A stretch of 64,000 bases of DNA from UBA8337 sp965221415 (GTDB taxonomy: Bacteria > Pseudomonadota > Alphaproteobacteria > RS24). Shown piece after piece: positions 42,363 to 50,786 of this stretch. The stretch's first letter is position 1. The number at the start of each line of letters is the position of its first letter. Location of the stretch: positions 558,001-622,000 of the forward strand of contig OZ244887.1 of NCBI GenBank assembly GCA_965221415.1, given 5' to 3'. The notes below the pieces were generated by a model. The model did no database searches, was not told the origin of the DNA, and saw only the letters and a list, made by a program, of their open reading frames with translations. The position numbers were made by a program, and so were the translations under genes.

Positions 42363-43553
42363 ATGTCGAAAGAGAAGTTTGAACGTACGAAGCCGCATTG
42401 TAACATCGGAACGATTGGTCACGTTGACCATGGTAAGACGACGTTGACGGCTGCGATTACGAAGGTTTTAGCTGAGGGTGGTGGTGCGGAGTTTTCTGAT
42501 TACGCCGATATTGATAAAGCACCTGAAGAGAAGGAACGCGGGATTACGATTTCGACGGCTCATGTTGAATATGAGACGGAAGGTCGTCACTACGCCCATG
42601 TTGATTGCCCGGGTCACGCCGATTATGTGAAGAACATGATTACAGGTGCGGCGCAAATGGATGGTGGTATTCTGGTTGTGAACGCGGCCGATGGCCCAAT
42701 GCCTCAGACACGGGAGCATATTCTGCTTGCACGTCAGGTGGGTGTGCCAGCCTTGGTTGTTTTCTTAAATAAGGTTGACCAAGTCGATGATGATGAGCTG
42801 CTTGAGCTTGTTGAGATAGAAGTGCGTGAGCTGCTCTCTTCTTATGAGTTCCCCGGTGATGATATCCCGATAGTGAAAGGCTCTGCCTTGGCAGCCCTTG
42901 AGGGTCGTGACGAGGCGATTGGCAAAGAAGCTATCTTGTCTCTGATGAAAGAGGTTGATGCTTATATACCCCAACCTGACCGCCCTAAAGACCAAGCGTT
43001 TTTGATGCCGATTGAGGATGTGTTCTCGATATCGGGTCGTGGGACGGTTGTGACGGGTCGTGTTGAACGTGGTGTTGTTAATGTTGGTGACGATATTGAG
43101 ATTGTTGGCATTAAGGATACGGAGACGACGACGTGTACGGGTGTTGAGATGTTCCGTAAGCTTTTGGACAGTGGTGAAGCAGGTGACAATGTTGGTGTTT
43201 TGCTGCGTGGTACGAAGCGTGAGGATGTTGAGCGTGGTCAGGTACTTTGTGCGCCGGGCTCGATTACACCGCACACGAAGTTTAAGGCTGAGGCTTATAT
43301 TTTGACGAAAGAAGAGGGGGGGCGTCATACGCCTTTCTTTACGAATTATCGTCCGCAGTTTTATTTCCGCACAACGGATGTGACGGGTGTTGTGAGCCTA
43401 CCGTCTGGCACTGAGATGGTTATGCCGGGTGATAGTGTTGAGATGGAAGTTGAACTGATTGTGCCTGTTGCGATGGAAGAGAAGCTTCGCTTTGCTATCC
43501 GCGAGGGTGGCCGCACGGTCGGAGCGGGCGTTGTCGCAGCGATTATTGAATAG
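42363..43553 (+). CDS. tuf: elongation factor Tu, copy 2
   Basis: 396 residues, apparently identical in sequence to copy 1 (26171-27361). The two genes differ by scattered mostly synonymous changes such as GGC/GGT and GCC/GCA, whereas their flanks are unrelated. That fits ongoing gene conversion. This is the str-operon copy behind fusA. ATG is preceded by GGAGAAGTAAC. A terminator follows 8 bases after the stop. Confidence 0.98.
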   Translation: MSKEKFERTKPHCNIGTIGHVDHGKTTLTAAITKVLAEGGGAEFSDYADIDKAPEEKERGITISTAHVEYETEGRHYAHVDCPGHADYVKNMITGAAQMDGGILVVNAADGPMPQTREHILLARQVGVPALVVFLNKVDQVDDDELLELVEIEVRELLSSYEFPGDDIPIVKGSALAALEGRDEAIGKEAILSLMKEVDAYIPQPDRPKDQAFLMPIEDVFSISGRGTVVTGRVERGVVNVGDDIEIVGIKDTETTTCTGVEMFRKLLDSGEAGDNVGVLLRGTKREDVERGQVLCAPGSITPHTKFKAEAYILTKEEGGRHTPFFTNYRPQFYFRTTDVTGVVSLPSGTEMVMPGDSVEMEVELIVPVAMEEKLRFAIREGGRTVGAGVVAAIIE

Positions 43554-43561
43554 GACTTAAC

Positions 43562-43592
43562 GGGCGTGTCTTTTGTGAGACGCGCCCTTTTT
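43562..43592 (+). terminator. intrinsic terminator/attenuator between tuf and rpsJ
   Basis: GGGCGTGTCT (43562-43571) pairs with AGACGCGCCC (43578-43587), 10 bp with one G-T, loop TTTGTG, then TTTTT. It ends the str operon or attenuates entry into S10; the rpsJ start codon is only 20 bases after the T-run. Confidence 0.85.
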
Positions 43593-43611
43593 ACTGGAAA
43601 CGGAATACAAT

Positions 43612-43923
43612 ATGGTACAGTCACAAAATATTCGGATACGCCTGAAAGCGTTTGACCATCGCGTGTTGGACAATTCTGCGCGTGAGATTCTGAATACAGC
43701 CAAACGGACGGGTGCTGATGTGCGTGGGCCGATTCCGCTTCCGACACATATCGAAAAATATACTGTTTTGCGTGGGCCGCATATTGATAAAAAGAGTCGC
43801 GACCAGTTCGAAACGCGGACGTATAAGCGTCTGCTCGACATTGTCGACCCGACCCCGCAAACCGTAGATGCTTTGATGAAACTCGACTTGCCAGCCGGCG
43901 TCGATGTTCAGATTAAGCTTTAG
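43612..43923 (+). CDS. rpsJ: 30S ribosomal protein S10
   Basis: 103 residues. The N-terminus QNIRIRLKAFDHRVLD and the loop RGPHIDKKSRDQFE are typical. S10 (NusE) also works in transcription antitermination with NusB and binds NusG. GGAAACGGAA precedes ATG. First gene of the S10 operon, 58 bases after tuf. Confidence 0.98.
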   Translation: MVQSQNIRIRLKAFDHRVLDNSAREILNTAKRTGADVRGPIPLPTHIEKYTVLRGPHIDKKSRDQFETRTYKRLLDIVDPTPQTVDALMKLDLPAGVDVQIKL

Positions 43924-43934
43924 GAGAAATATTC

Positions 43935-44759
43935 ATGCGGTCTGGATTAATTGTTCAAAAAGTGGGGATGACCCGCCTGTTTACCGAAGCGGGTAAACAC
44001 GTTCCAGTCACGGTGCTGAAACTTGATACGTGTCAGGTTGTGGCACAGCGCACGGAAGAAAAAGACGGCTATACCGCTGTACAGCTCGGCTCTGGCTTTG
44101 CCAAAGTGAAGCGTACCAATCGGGCGATGCGCGGGCATTTTGCCAAAGCCAAAGTAGAGCCGAAGCGTCGGGTTGCCGAGTTTCGGGTCAGCCCCGATAA
44201 TCTCATCGAAGTCGGTGCCGAACTGGCCGCCAATCACTTCATCGAAGGCCAGAAAGTCGATGCGACAGGAATCTCCATCGGTAAAGGATTTGCGGGTGCG
44301 ATGAAACGTCATAATTTTGGTGGCTTGCGCGCGACGCATGGTGTGTCGATTTCACACCGTTCGCACGGCTCAACGGGTCAGTGCCAAGACCCCGGTAAAG
44401 TGTTTAAAGGCAAGAAAATGGCCGGTCATATGGGCGATGTCCGCGTGACCACACAAAATCTAGAGGTTGTTAAAACCGATTTGGCGCGAGGGTTGGTGAT
44501 GATAAAAGGCGCGGTTCCCGGGGCTAAAGGCGGTTGGGTGTTGCTGCGCGATGCGGTTAAGCGTCCCCTTCCTGATGGGTTGCCTTATCCAGCGGCTCTG
44601 GTTGGTGCGCAAGAAGAAGCACCCGCAGAAGAAGCCCCAGCTGAGGAAGTCGTTGAGGAAGCTCCTACTGAGGAAGTCGCTGAAGAAGCGCCAACTGAGG
44701 AAGTTGTCGAAGAAGTGCCTACTGAAGAAACACCTGATGACGAAAAGGATGCGGAATAA
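43935..44759 (+). CDS. rplC: 50S ribosomal protein L3 with acidic repetitive C-terminal tail
   Basis: 274 residues. The core (1 to about 225) is a normal L3 with GLIVQKVGMTRLF, THGVSISHRSHGSTGQ and the central loop reaching the peptidyl-transferase region. Residues about 226-274 form an added tail of near-repeats of EEAP(A/T)EEV(V/A), almost wholly Glu, Pro, Ala, Val and Thr. Acidic L3 tails occur in some alphaproteobacteria, but this one is long and repetitive. AGGAGAAAT precedes ATG; the stop overlaps rplD. Confidence 0.97.
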   Translation: MRSGLIVQKVGMTRLFTEAGKHVPVTVLKLDTCQVVAQRTEEKDGYTAVQLGSGFAKVKRTNRAMRGHFAKAKVEPKRRVAEFRVSPDNLIEVGAELAANHFIEGQKVDATGISIGKGFAGAMKRHNFGGLRATHGVSISHRSHGSTGQCQDPGKVFKGKKMAGHMGDVRVTTQNLEVVKTDLARGLVMIKGAVPGAKGGWVLLRDAVKRPLPDGLPYPAALVGAQEEAPAEEAPAEEVVEEAPTEEVAEEAPTEEVVEEVPTEETPDDEKDAE

Positions 44760-45379
44760 TGAAAGCGGAAGTACAAACGCTTGATGCGAAAGCCAATGGC
44801 GAGGTCAAACTTGACGCTGCGCTGTTTGGTGTAGAGCCGCGCGCCGATATTCTGCAGCGTATGGTGACGTATCAGTTGGCGAAACGTCAGGCTGGCACGC
44901 ATAAGACCAAGCCGCGCAGTGAAATCGCTGGCACGACCAAGAAGTTTGGTCGTCAAAAAGGCGGTGGCGGGGCGCGTCACGGTAACCGCAAGTCGAACAT
45001 TTTTGTTGGTGGTGGTCGGGCGCACGGGCCAGTGCCGCGCAGCCATGCGATTGATATGCCTAAGAAAGTGCGTTCGCTTGCCCTGAAAATGGCGCTTTCG
45101 AGCAAGCAGGCGGGTGAGCAATTGGTGGTTTTGGATGATGCTGTATCGAAAGATGGCAAAACAGCGAGCTTGCGCAAGCAGCTTGGCAAGCTTGGTATCG
45201 ACAATGCGTTGATTATTGGCGGTGCTGAGTTGGATGCTAATTTTGCCCGTGCTGCGAGCAATATTGCGCATGTTGATGTGTTGCCAGCGCAGGGCATTAA
45301 TGTTTATGACATTTTGCGTCGTGATAAATTGGTTTTGACCAAAGCGGCCTTGTCGAGTCTTGAGGAGCGTTTCAAATGA
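44759..45379 (+). CDS. rplD: 50S ribosomal protein L4
   Basis: 206 residues. The long basic loop KFGRQKGGGGARHG lines the peptide exit tunnel, next to the L22 loop. In gammaproteobacteria L4 represses the S10 operon; whether this holds here is unknown. Start overlaps the rplC stop (TAATG) and its end overlaps the rplW start (ATGA). Confidence 0.98.
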   Translation: MKAEVQTLDAKANGEVKLDAALFGVEPRADILQRMVTYQLAKRQAGTHKTKPRSEIAGTTKKFGRQKGGGGARHGNRKSNIFVGGGRAHGPVPRSHAIDMPKKVRSLALKMALSSKQAGEQLVVLDDAVSKDGKTASLRKQLGKLGIDNALIIGGAELDANFARAASNIAHVDVLPAQGINVYDILRRDKLVLTKAALSSLEERFK

Positions 45380-45669
45380 GCCGCGAGCAATATTATGACG
45401 TTATCCGTACGCCGGTTATCACCGAGAAGTCGACAATGGCTTCGGAGAATAATCAGGTTGTTTTCAAGGTGGCGCTGGATGCTGATAAGAAGATTATCAA
45501 AGAAGCCGTTGAGGCGCTGTTTGATGTGAAGGTCAAGGCCGTGAACACGCTGCGTCGTAAGGGTAAAGTGAAGCGTTTCCGTGGGTTTCGCGGCAAGCAG
45601 AATGATGTAAAACAGGCGATTGTGACGCTTGAAGATGGGCACGCGATTGACGTGACCACAGGTCTTTAG
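45376..45669 (+). CDS. rplW: 50S ribosomal protein L23
   Basis: 97 residues; VIRTPVITEKST, VFKVALDADKKIIKEAVE and VNTLRRKGKVKR are family features. It sits at the tunnel exit and docks trigger factor and SRP. ATGA overlap with rplD; rplB follows after 14 bases. Confidence 0.98.
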   Translation: MSREQYYDVIRTPVITEKSTMASENNQVVFKVALDADKKIIKEAVEALFDVKVKAVNTLRRKGKVKRFRGFRGKQNDVKQAIVTLEDGHAIDVTTGL

Positions 45670-45683
45670 GCGGGGGTAGAAGC

Positions 45684-46520
45684 ATGGCACTTAAAACATA
45701 TAAACCGACGACCCCGGGTCAACGTGGCCTTGTTCAGGTAGACCGTTCGGCGTTGTATAGCGGTAAGCCGGTCAAAAAGCTGACGGAAGGTCTCACCAAG
45801 TCGGGCGGGCGTAACAATGCGGGTCGCATTACGGCGCGTCGTCGTGGTGGTGGTCATAAGCGTAGCTATCGGATGATTGATTTCAAGCGTCGTAAGTTTG
45901 ACCTTGAAGCCACGGTGGAGCGTTTGGAATATGATCCAAATCGCACGGCGTTTATCGCGCTGATTAATTATTCTGATGGCGAGCAGGCGTATATTCTTGC
46001 GCCACAGCGTCTGGGCGTTGGGGACAAGGTGATTGCGGGCGAAAATGTGGATGTGAAGCCGGGCAATGCGATGCCGCTGAAATCTATTCCGATTGGAACC
46101 ATCATCCATAATGTTGAGCTGAAGCCCGGCAAAGGCGGCCAGATTGCGCGCTCTGCGGGTACATTTGCGCAGCTTGTGGGTCGCGATGCGGGCTATGCGA
46201 TTGTGCGGCTTCAGTCTGGCGAGCAGCGTCTTATTTTAGGCACGTGCATGGCGACAGTTGGTGCGGTATCCAATCCAGACCAATCGAATATTAAACTGGC
46301 AAAAGCCGGTCGCAATCGCTGGTTGGGTAAACGCCCATCGGTGCGTGGCGTTGCGATGAACCCAGTCGACCACCCGCATGGTGGTGGTGAAGGTAAAACA
46401 TCAGGGGGTCGCCATCCCGTGACGCCTTGGGGTAAGCCGACAAAGGGGCGTCGTACGCGCTCGAATAAGGCAACGGATAAATACATCCTGCGCAGCCGCC
46501 ATTTGAAGAAGAAACGTTAG
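45684..46520 (+). CDS. rplB: 50S ribosomal protein L2
   Basis: 278 residues. RGGGHKRSYRMIDFKR near the N-terminus and the strongly conserved GVAMNPVDHPHGGGEG loop (with the histidine near the peptidyl-transferase centre) are present. GGGGGTAGAAGC precedes ATG. Confidence 0.98.
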   Translation: MALKTYKPTTPGQRGLVQVDRSALYSGKPVKKLTEGLTKSGGRNNAGRITARRRGGGHKRSYRMIDFKRRKFDLEATVERLEYDPNRTAFIALINYSDGEQAYILAPQRLGVGDKVIAGENVDVKPGNAMPLKSIPIGTIIHNVELKPGKGGQIARSAGTFAQLVGRDAGYAIVRLQSGEQRLILGTCMATVGAVSNPDQSNIKLAKAGRNRWLGKRPSVRGVAMNPVDHPHGGGEGKTSGGRHPVTPWGKPTKGRRTRSNKATDKYILRSRHLKKKR

Positions 46521-46532
46521 GAGTGTTTTGAG

Positions 46533-46814
46533 ATGACACGTTCAGTTTGGAAAGGTCCGTTTGTTGATGGCTATTTGCTTAAGAAAGCAGAAGCTGTGCG
46601 CGAAAGTGGCCGCCTCAATGAAGTCATTAAAATGTGGAGTCGTCGCTCGACGATTTTGCCGCAATTTGTCGGCCTGACTTTTGGGGTTCATAATGGTCAA
46701 AAGCATATTCCTGTTTCGATAACCGAGGATATGGTCGGGCATAAATTTGGTGAGTTTGCACCGACCCGCACCTATTACGGTCATACAGCCGACAAGAAGG
46801 CGAAGAGAGGTTAA
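46533..46814 (+). CDS. rpsS: 30S ribosomal protein S19
   Basis: 93 residues; RSVWKGPFVDGYLLKK and HNGQKHIPVSITEDMVGHKFGE are split signature parts, followed by the basic C-terminal tail. It binds S13 in the 30S head. TTAGGAG precedes ATG by eight bases. Confidence 0.98.
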   Translation: MTRSVWKGPFVDGYLLKKAEAVRESGRLNEVIKMWSRRSTILPQFVGLTFGVHNGQKHIPVSITEDMVGHKFGEFAPTRTYYGHTADKKAKRG

Positions 46815-46818
46815 CCCT

Positions 46819-47199
46819 ATGGGCAAAGCATCGTTACAACGTCAGCTGCCAGATAATGAGGCCAAAGCGATTGGGCGCAACATCCGCACCAGTCCGCAAA
46901 AGCTCAATATGATTGCCCAGCTTATTCGGGGCAAGAAAGCTGAGCAGGCGCTGAATGATTTGACTTTCTCGCGCCGCCGTGTGGCTGGCGAGGTGAAGAA
47001 AGTGCTGGAAAGCGCCATCGCCAATGCTGAAAACAATCATAATCTGGATGTCGATAGTCTGGTTGTTGCGGAAGCCTATGTTGGTAAAAATCTGGTTATG
47101 AAACGTTTCCGTGCCCGTGCCAAAGGCCGCGCGGCGCGTATTTTGAAGCCGTTTAGCCAAGTGACCATTGTGGTTCGCGAAGTTGAGGAGAAAGCGTAA
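46819..47199 (+). CDS. rplV: 50S ribosomal protein L22
   Basis: 126 residues from ATG, close behind rpsS with AGAGAGG in its 3' end; the frame is open upstream inside rpsS. RTSPQKLNMIAQLIRGKKAEQA and the hairpin MKRFRARAKGRAARI that narrows the exit tunnel are present. The stop overlaps rpsC (TAATG). Confidence 0.97.
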   Translation: MGKASLQRQLPDNEAKAIGRNIRTSPQKLNMIAQLIRGKKAEQALNDLTFSRRRVAGEVKKVLESAIANAENNHNLDVDSLVVAEAYVGKNLVMKRFRARAKGRAARILKPFSQVTIVVREVEEKA

Positions 47200-47912
47200 T
47201 GGGACAGAAGGTTAATCCGATTGGCATGCGCCTCGGCGTGAACCGCACATGGGAGTCGCGCTGGTTCGCTGAAAAAGGCGAATATGCCGTGCTGTTGCAC
47301 GAAGATTTGAAAATCCGTAATATGGTTTTCAAAGAGCTTCGCCAAGCGGGTATTTCGCGGGTTGTTATTGAGCGTCCGCATAAAAAATGCCGCGTGACGA
47401 TTCACTCGGCGCGCCCGGGGGTTATTATCGGCAAAAAAGGCGCTGATATCGAAAAAATGAAACAGCGTATTGGCGCGATGACCGAAAGCGAAGTGGTGCT
47501 GAATATTGTTGAAGTGCGCAAGCCTGAAATCGATGCGCAACTGGTGGCCGAAAGCGTTGCGCAACAGCTTGAGCGTCGTGTTGGCTTCCGCCGTGCGATG
47601 AAGCGGGCGGTGCAATCGGCGATGCGACTTGGGGCTTTGGGTATTCGTATCAATTGCGGTGGCCGCCTTGGCGGTGCCGAGATTGCGCGGACGGAATGGT
47701 ATCGCGAAGGCCGTGTGCCATTGCATACGCTGCGCGCTGATATTGATTATGGCGTTTGCGAAGCGATGACGGCCTATGGTATTTGCGGCGTGAAAATCTG
47801 GATATTTAAAGGCGAGATTATGGAGCACGACCCGATGGCGCGTGACCGTCGTGATGAGCAGGCTGAGGTTGGTCGCCCACCTCGCCAAGAACAACAAGGT
47901 GCGGGGAACTAA
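47199..47912 (+). CDS. rpsC: 30S ribosomal protein S3
   Basis: 237 residues. MGQKVNPIGMRLGVNR, the KH domain with PGVIIGKKGADIEKM and the C-terminal GALGIRINCGGRLGGAEIAR are typical. It helps unwind mRNA at the entry tunnel. Coupled to rplV by TAATG. Confidence 0.98.
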   Translation: MGQKVNPIGMRLGVNRTWESRWFAEKGEYAVLLHEDLKIRNMVFKELRQAGISRVVIERPHKKCRVTIHSARPGVIIGKKGADIEKMKQRIGAMTESEVVLNIVEVRKPEIDAQLVAESVAQQLERRVGFRRAMKRAVQSAMRLGALGIRINCGGRLGGAEIARTEWYREGRVPLHTLRADIDYGVCEAMTAYGICGVKIWIFKGEIMEHDPMARDRRDEQAEVGRPPRQEQQGAGN

Positions 47913-47915
47913 GCG

Positions 47916-48335
47916 ATGTTGCAACCAAAACGTACGAAATTCCGTAAAGCGCATAAAGGGCGCATCCATGGCAATGCCAAGGGTGGGACAACGCTGACTT
48001 TTGGCTCATTTGGCTTGAAAGCAACGTCGCCTGAGCGCGTTACGGCACGCCAAATTGAGGCTGCGCGTCGTGTTATCACCCGTCACATGAAACGTGCGGG
48101 TCGTGTGTGGATTCGGATATTTCCTGATGTGCCTGTCTCGAAAAAACCAACCGAAGTACGGATGGGTAAAGGTAAGGGTACGCCAGAATATTGGGCGTGC
48201 CGCGTGAAGCCGGGGCGCATCATGTTTGAGGTCGACGGTGTGCCTGCCGATGTGGCGCATGAGGCGTTGAAATTGGCGGCGGCTAAATTGCCCGTTGCGA
48301 CGCGTGTTGTTTCGCGTCCGGGTGAAGGGCAATAG
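47916..48335 (+). CDS. rplP: 50S ribosomal protein L16
   Basis: 139 residues; LQPKRTKFRKAHKGR and the RIFPDVPVSKKPTEVRMGKGKG region (given in parts) are diagnostic. The arginine hydroxylated in E. coli L16 lies in the conserved MGKGKG loop area. Starts 3 bases after rpsC. Confidence 0.98.
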   Translation: MLQPKRTKFRKAHKGRIHGNAKGGTTLTFGSFGLKATSPERVTARQIEAARRVITRHMKRAGRVWIRIFPDVPVSKKPTEVRMGKGKGTPEYWACRVKPGRIMFEVDGVPADVAHEALKLAAAKLPVATRVVSRPGEGQ

Positions 48336-48344
48336 GGGTGCATC

Positions 48345-48533
48345 ATGAAAATGTCTGAAATCAGAGATATGAGTGTTGACCAGCTTGCTGATGAAATCAT
48401 CAAGTTGAAAAAAGAGCAATTGAATCTGCGCTTTCAGCAGGCCTCGGGTCAGTTGGAAAACGCATCGCGCATCCGTGACGTTCGGCGCACGATTGCACGG
48501 TTGAAAACAGCGCAACAAACGAGTCCGGAGTAG
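48345..48533 (+). CDS. rpmC: 50S ribosomal protein L29
   Basis: 62 residues of two helices; LRFQQASGQLENASRIRDVR is the family signature, here within 42-61 or so. It lies beside L23 at the exit tunnel. GGGGTGCATC precedes ATG. Confidence 0.97.
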   Translation: MKMSEIRDMSVDQLADEIIKLKKEQLNLRFQQASGQLENASRIRDVRRTIARLKTAQQTSPE

Positions 48534-48542
48534 GGGAAGAAA

Positions 48543-48782
48543 ATGCCAAAACGTATTCTACAAGGCACGGTGGTTAGCGATAAGGGCGACAAAACGATTG
48601 TCGTCAGCGTTGAGCGTCGCTTTACCGATCCGGTGATGAAGAAAACCGTTCGTAAGTCAAAGCGTTATCATGCGCATGACGAGCAAAATGCAGTCAAGGT
48701 TGGTGACATGGTGGAAATCCGCGAATGCCGTCCAATCTCGAAATTAAAAAGCTGGGAAGTTGTTCCCAGCGCTGGTGAATAA
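48543..48782 (+). CDS. rpsQ: 30S ribosomal protein S17
   Basis: 79 residues, OB fold. LQGTVVSDKGDKTIVVSVER and the KSKRYHAHDEQN loop are conserved. It binds 16S rRNA in the body of 30S. TAGGGGAAGAAA precedes ATG. Confidence 0.98.
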   Translation: MPKRILQGTVVSDKGDKTIVVSVERRFTDPVMKKTVRKSKRYHAHDEQNAVKVGDMVEIRECRPISKLKSWEVVPSAGE

Positions 48783-48793
48783 GGGGTCTTGTT

Positions 48794-49162
48794 ATGATTC
48801 AGATGCAAACCAATCTGGATGTCGCCGATAATAGCGGCGCACGTCGGGTGCAGTGCATCAAGGTTCTTGGCGGGTCGAAACGCAAAACCGCTTCTGTTGG
48901 CGACACGATTGTCGTCAGCGTGAAAGAAGCCATTCCGCGTGGACGTGTTAAGAAAGGCGATGTGATGCGCGCTGTTATCGTGCGCACGGCGAAAGAGATT
49001 CGCCGCCAAGATGGCAGCATTATCCGCTTTGACCGCAATGCGGCGGTTCTTGTGACCCCTGCGGGCGAGCCGATTGGCACGCGTATTTTTGGCCCTGTGA
49101 CACGCGAGCTGCGCAGCAGCAATCATATGAAAATCGTGTCACTGGCACCGGAGGTTTTGTAA
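48794..49162 (+). CDS. rplN: 50S ribosomal protein L14
   Basis: 122 residues; MIQMQTNLDVADNSGARRV and the KGDVMRAVIVRTAKEIRR block are typical. It contributes to the intersubunit bridge B8. The stop overlaps the rplX start (TAATG). Confidence 0.98.
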   Translation: MIQMQTNLDVADNSGARRVQCIKVLGGSKRKTASVGDTIVVSVKEAIPRGRVKKGDVMRAVIVRTAKEIRRQDGSIIRFDRNAAVLVTPAGEPIGTRIFGPVTRELRSSNHMKIVSLAPEVL

Positions 49163-49485
49163 TGGCGATAAAGCTGAAAATTAAAAAAGGCGATAAAGTG
49201 GTTGTGACCGCGGGTCGTGATAAAGGCAAAACGGGTGATGTGCTGGCGGTGTTCCCATCTGAGAACCGCGCACTCGTCCAAGGCGTCAATATGGTGAAAC
49301 GTCACCAACGCCAAACGCCGCAAACGGAGGGTGGCATTATCAATCGTGAAAGCAAAATCCATATTTCTAATTTGGCGATTGCTGACCCGAAAGATGGCGC
49401 ACCAAGCCGTGTTGGTTTCAAGCTCAATGGCGACGGGTCTAAGTCGCGCATTGCGAAACGTTCAGGAGAAGTGATTGATGGCTGA
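49162..49485 (+). CDS. rplX: 50S ribosomal protein L24
   Basis: 107 residues with an N-terminal KOW motif (KKGDKVVVTAGRDKGKTG), an assembly initiator of the 50S subunit. Coupled to rplN; its end overlaps the rplE start by 8 bases. Confidence 0.98.
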   Translation: MAIKLKIKKGDKVVVTAGRDKGKTGDVLAVFPSENRALVQGVNMVKRHQRQTPQTEGGIINRESKIHISNLAIADPKDGAPSRVGFKLNGDGSKSRIAKRSGEVIDG

Positions 49486-50035
49486 TACGTCTTATATACC
49501 GCGCCTGAAAACGCAATATCAGGATGTCATTCGTGACGCGCTGATGAAGCAATTCGACCTGCAAAACCCGATGCAAATTCCAGCTTTGGAAAAAGTCGTG
49601 CTGAATATGGGCATTGGCGAGACGACGCAGGATACGAAAAAAATCAATTCAGCTTATGAGGATATGCAAGCGATTGCGGGTCAAAAGCCGGTTATCACGC
49701 GGGCGCGTAACTCGATTGCGAGCTTTAAAGTGCGCGAGGACATGCCGCTTGGTGTGAAGGTGACTTTGCGGGGGGCGCGCATGTATGAGTTTATTGACCG
49801 TTTGGTGACGGTTGCTCTGCCGCGCGTGCGTGACTTTCGCGGGCTTAATCCGAACAGCTTTGACGGTTCTGGCAATTTTGCCATGGGGTTAAAGGAGCAT
49901 ATTGTGTTTCCTGAGATCAATTATGACAAAGTTGACACGATTTGGGGTATGGACATCATTGTTTGCACCACCACGAAGAATGACGAACAGGCGCGTGAAT
50001 TATTGCGTGCCTTTAACTTTCCGTTCGGCGAATAG
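49478..50035 (+). CDS. rplE: 50S ribosomal protein L5
   Basis: 185 residues from ATG at 49478, eight bases after AGGAGA; a TTG one codon earlier is also in frame. VVLNMGIGETTQD, GQKPVITRARNSIASFKVR and GMDIIVCTTTKND mark the family. It binds 5S rRNA and contacts P-site tRNA. Confidence 0.98.
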   Translation: MADTSYIPRLKTQYQDVIRDALMKQFDLQNPMQIPALEKVVLNMGIGETTQDTKKINSAYEDMQAIAGQKPVITRARNSIASFKVREDMPLGVKVTLRGARMYEFIDRLVTVALPRVRDFRGLNPNSFDGSGNFAMGLKEHIVFPEINYDKVDTIWGMDIIVCTTTKNDEQARELLRAFNFPFGE

Positions 50036-50051
50036 GGCGGGGGAGAAATTA

Positions 50052-50357
50052 ATGGCGAAGAAAAGTTCCATCGAACGTAATAATAAGCGCAAGCGTCTTG
50101 TCGAGAAATATGCTGCGAAACGGGCAGCGCTCATGGCGATTGCAAAAGACACATCCTTGTCGAATGAGGAGCGTTTTAAGGCACGCTTGAAATTAGCTGA
50201 ACTGCCGCGTAACTCGGCGCGCAACCGTGTCCGCAATCGGTGCGGTGTGACGGGTCGTCCGCGTGGTTATTATCGTAAACTGAATATGTCCCGCATCGCC
50301 TTGCGCGAGCTGTCCTCTAAAGGGCTGGTGCCGGGCATGATTAAGTCGAGCTGGTAG
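50052..50357 (+). CDS. rpsN: 30S ribosomal protein S14 (zinc-free long form)
   Basis: 101 residues from ATG after GGGAGAAATTA. The C-terminal RNRCGVTGRPRGYYRKLNMSR is the signature (shown in part). The four zinc cysteines of the short S14 type are absent, so this is the C-minus form normal in Proteobacteria. Confidence 0.98.
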   Translation: MAKKSSIERNNKRKRLVEKYAAKRAALMAIAKDTSLSNEERFKARLKLAELPRNSARNRVRNRCGVTGRPRGYYRKLNMSRIALRELSSKGLVPGMIKSSW

Positions 50358-50369
50358 GAGGGCTGGAAA

Positions 50370-50762
50370 ATGAATGATCCTCTTGGTGATATGTTGACCC
50401 GCATCCGCAACGCACAAATGCGTGGCAAGAGCTCGGTCATAAGTCCGGCTTCGAAATTGCGTTGCTGGGTGTTGGATGTTTTAAAGACCGAAGGCTATAT
50501 TCGCGGCTATTCGGAAAACAAATTGGATAATGGCGCTGGTGAGTTAGAAATCGAGTTGAAATATTTTGAAGGCCTGCCGGTTATTCAAGAGATTCAGCGT
50601 GTTTCGAAGCCCGGTCGTCGGGTTTATTCATCGGTGAAAACCATGCCAGTTGTCCGCAATGGTCTGGGTATTTCGATTATTTCGACCCCTAAGGGTGTGA
50701 TGTCGGATGATGCCGCGCGTGAAAATAATGTGGGTGGGGAGATTCTGTGCCGCGTCTTTTAA
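50370..50762 (+). CDS. rpsH: 30S ribosomal protein S8
   Basis: 130 residues; NDPLGDMLTRIRNAQ at the start and NGLGISIISTPKGVMSD with the C-terminal GGEILCRVF are conserved. In E. coli S8 represses the spc operon by binding near rplE. TAGGAGGGCTGG precedes ATG. Confidence 0.98.
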   Translation: MNDPLGDMLTRIRNAQMRGKSSVISPASKLRCWVLDVLKTEGYIRGYSENKLDNGAGELEIELKYFEGLPVIQEIQRVSKPGRRVYSSVKTMPVVRNGLGISIISTPKGVMSDDAARENNVGGEILCRVF

Positions 50763-50786
50763 GGCGCGTCTGGAAAGGATATTGAT

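Noticed and set aside
26171..43553. 1.2-kb direct repeat as a possible insertion sequence or composite element
   Set aside because: Both copies are complete EF-Tu genes in their standard operon places; no transposase or terminal inverted repeats.
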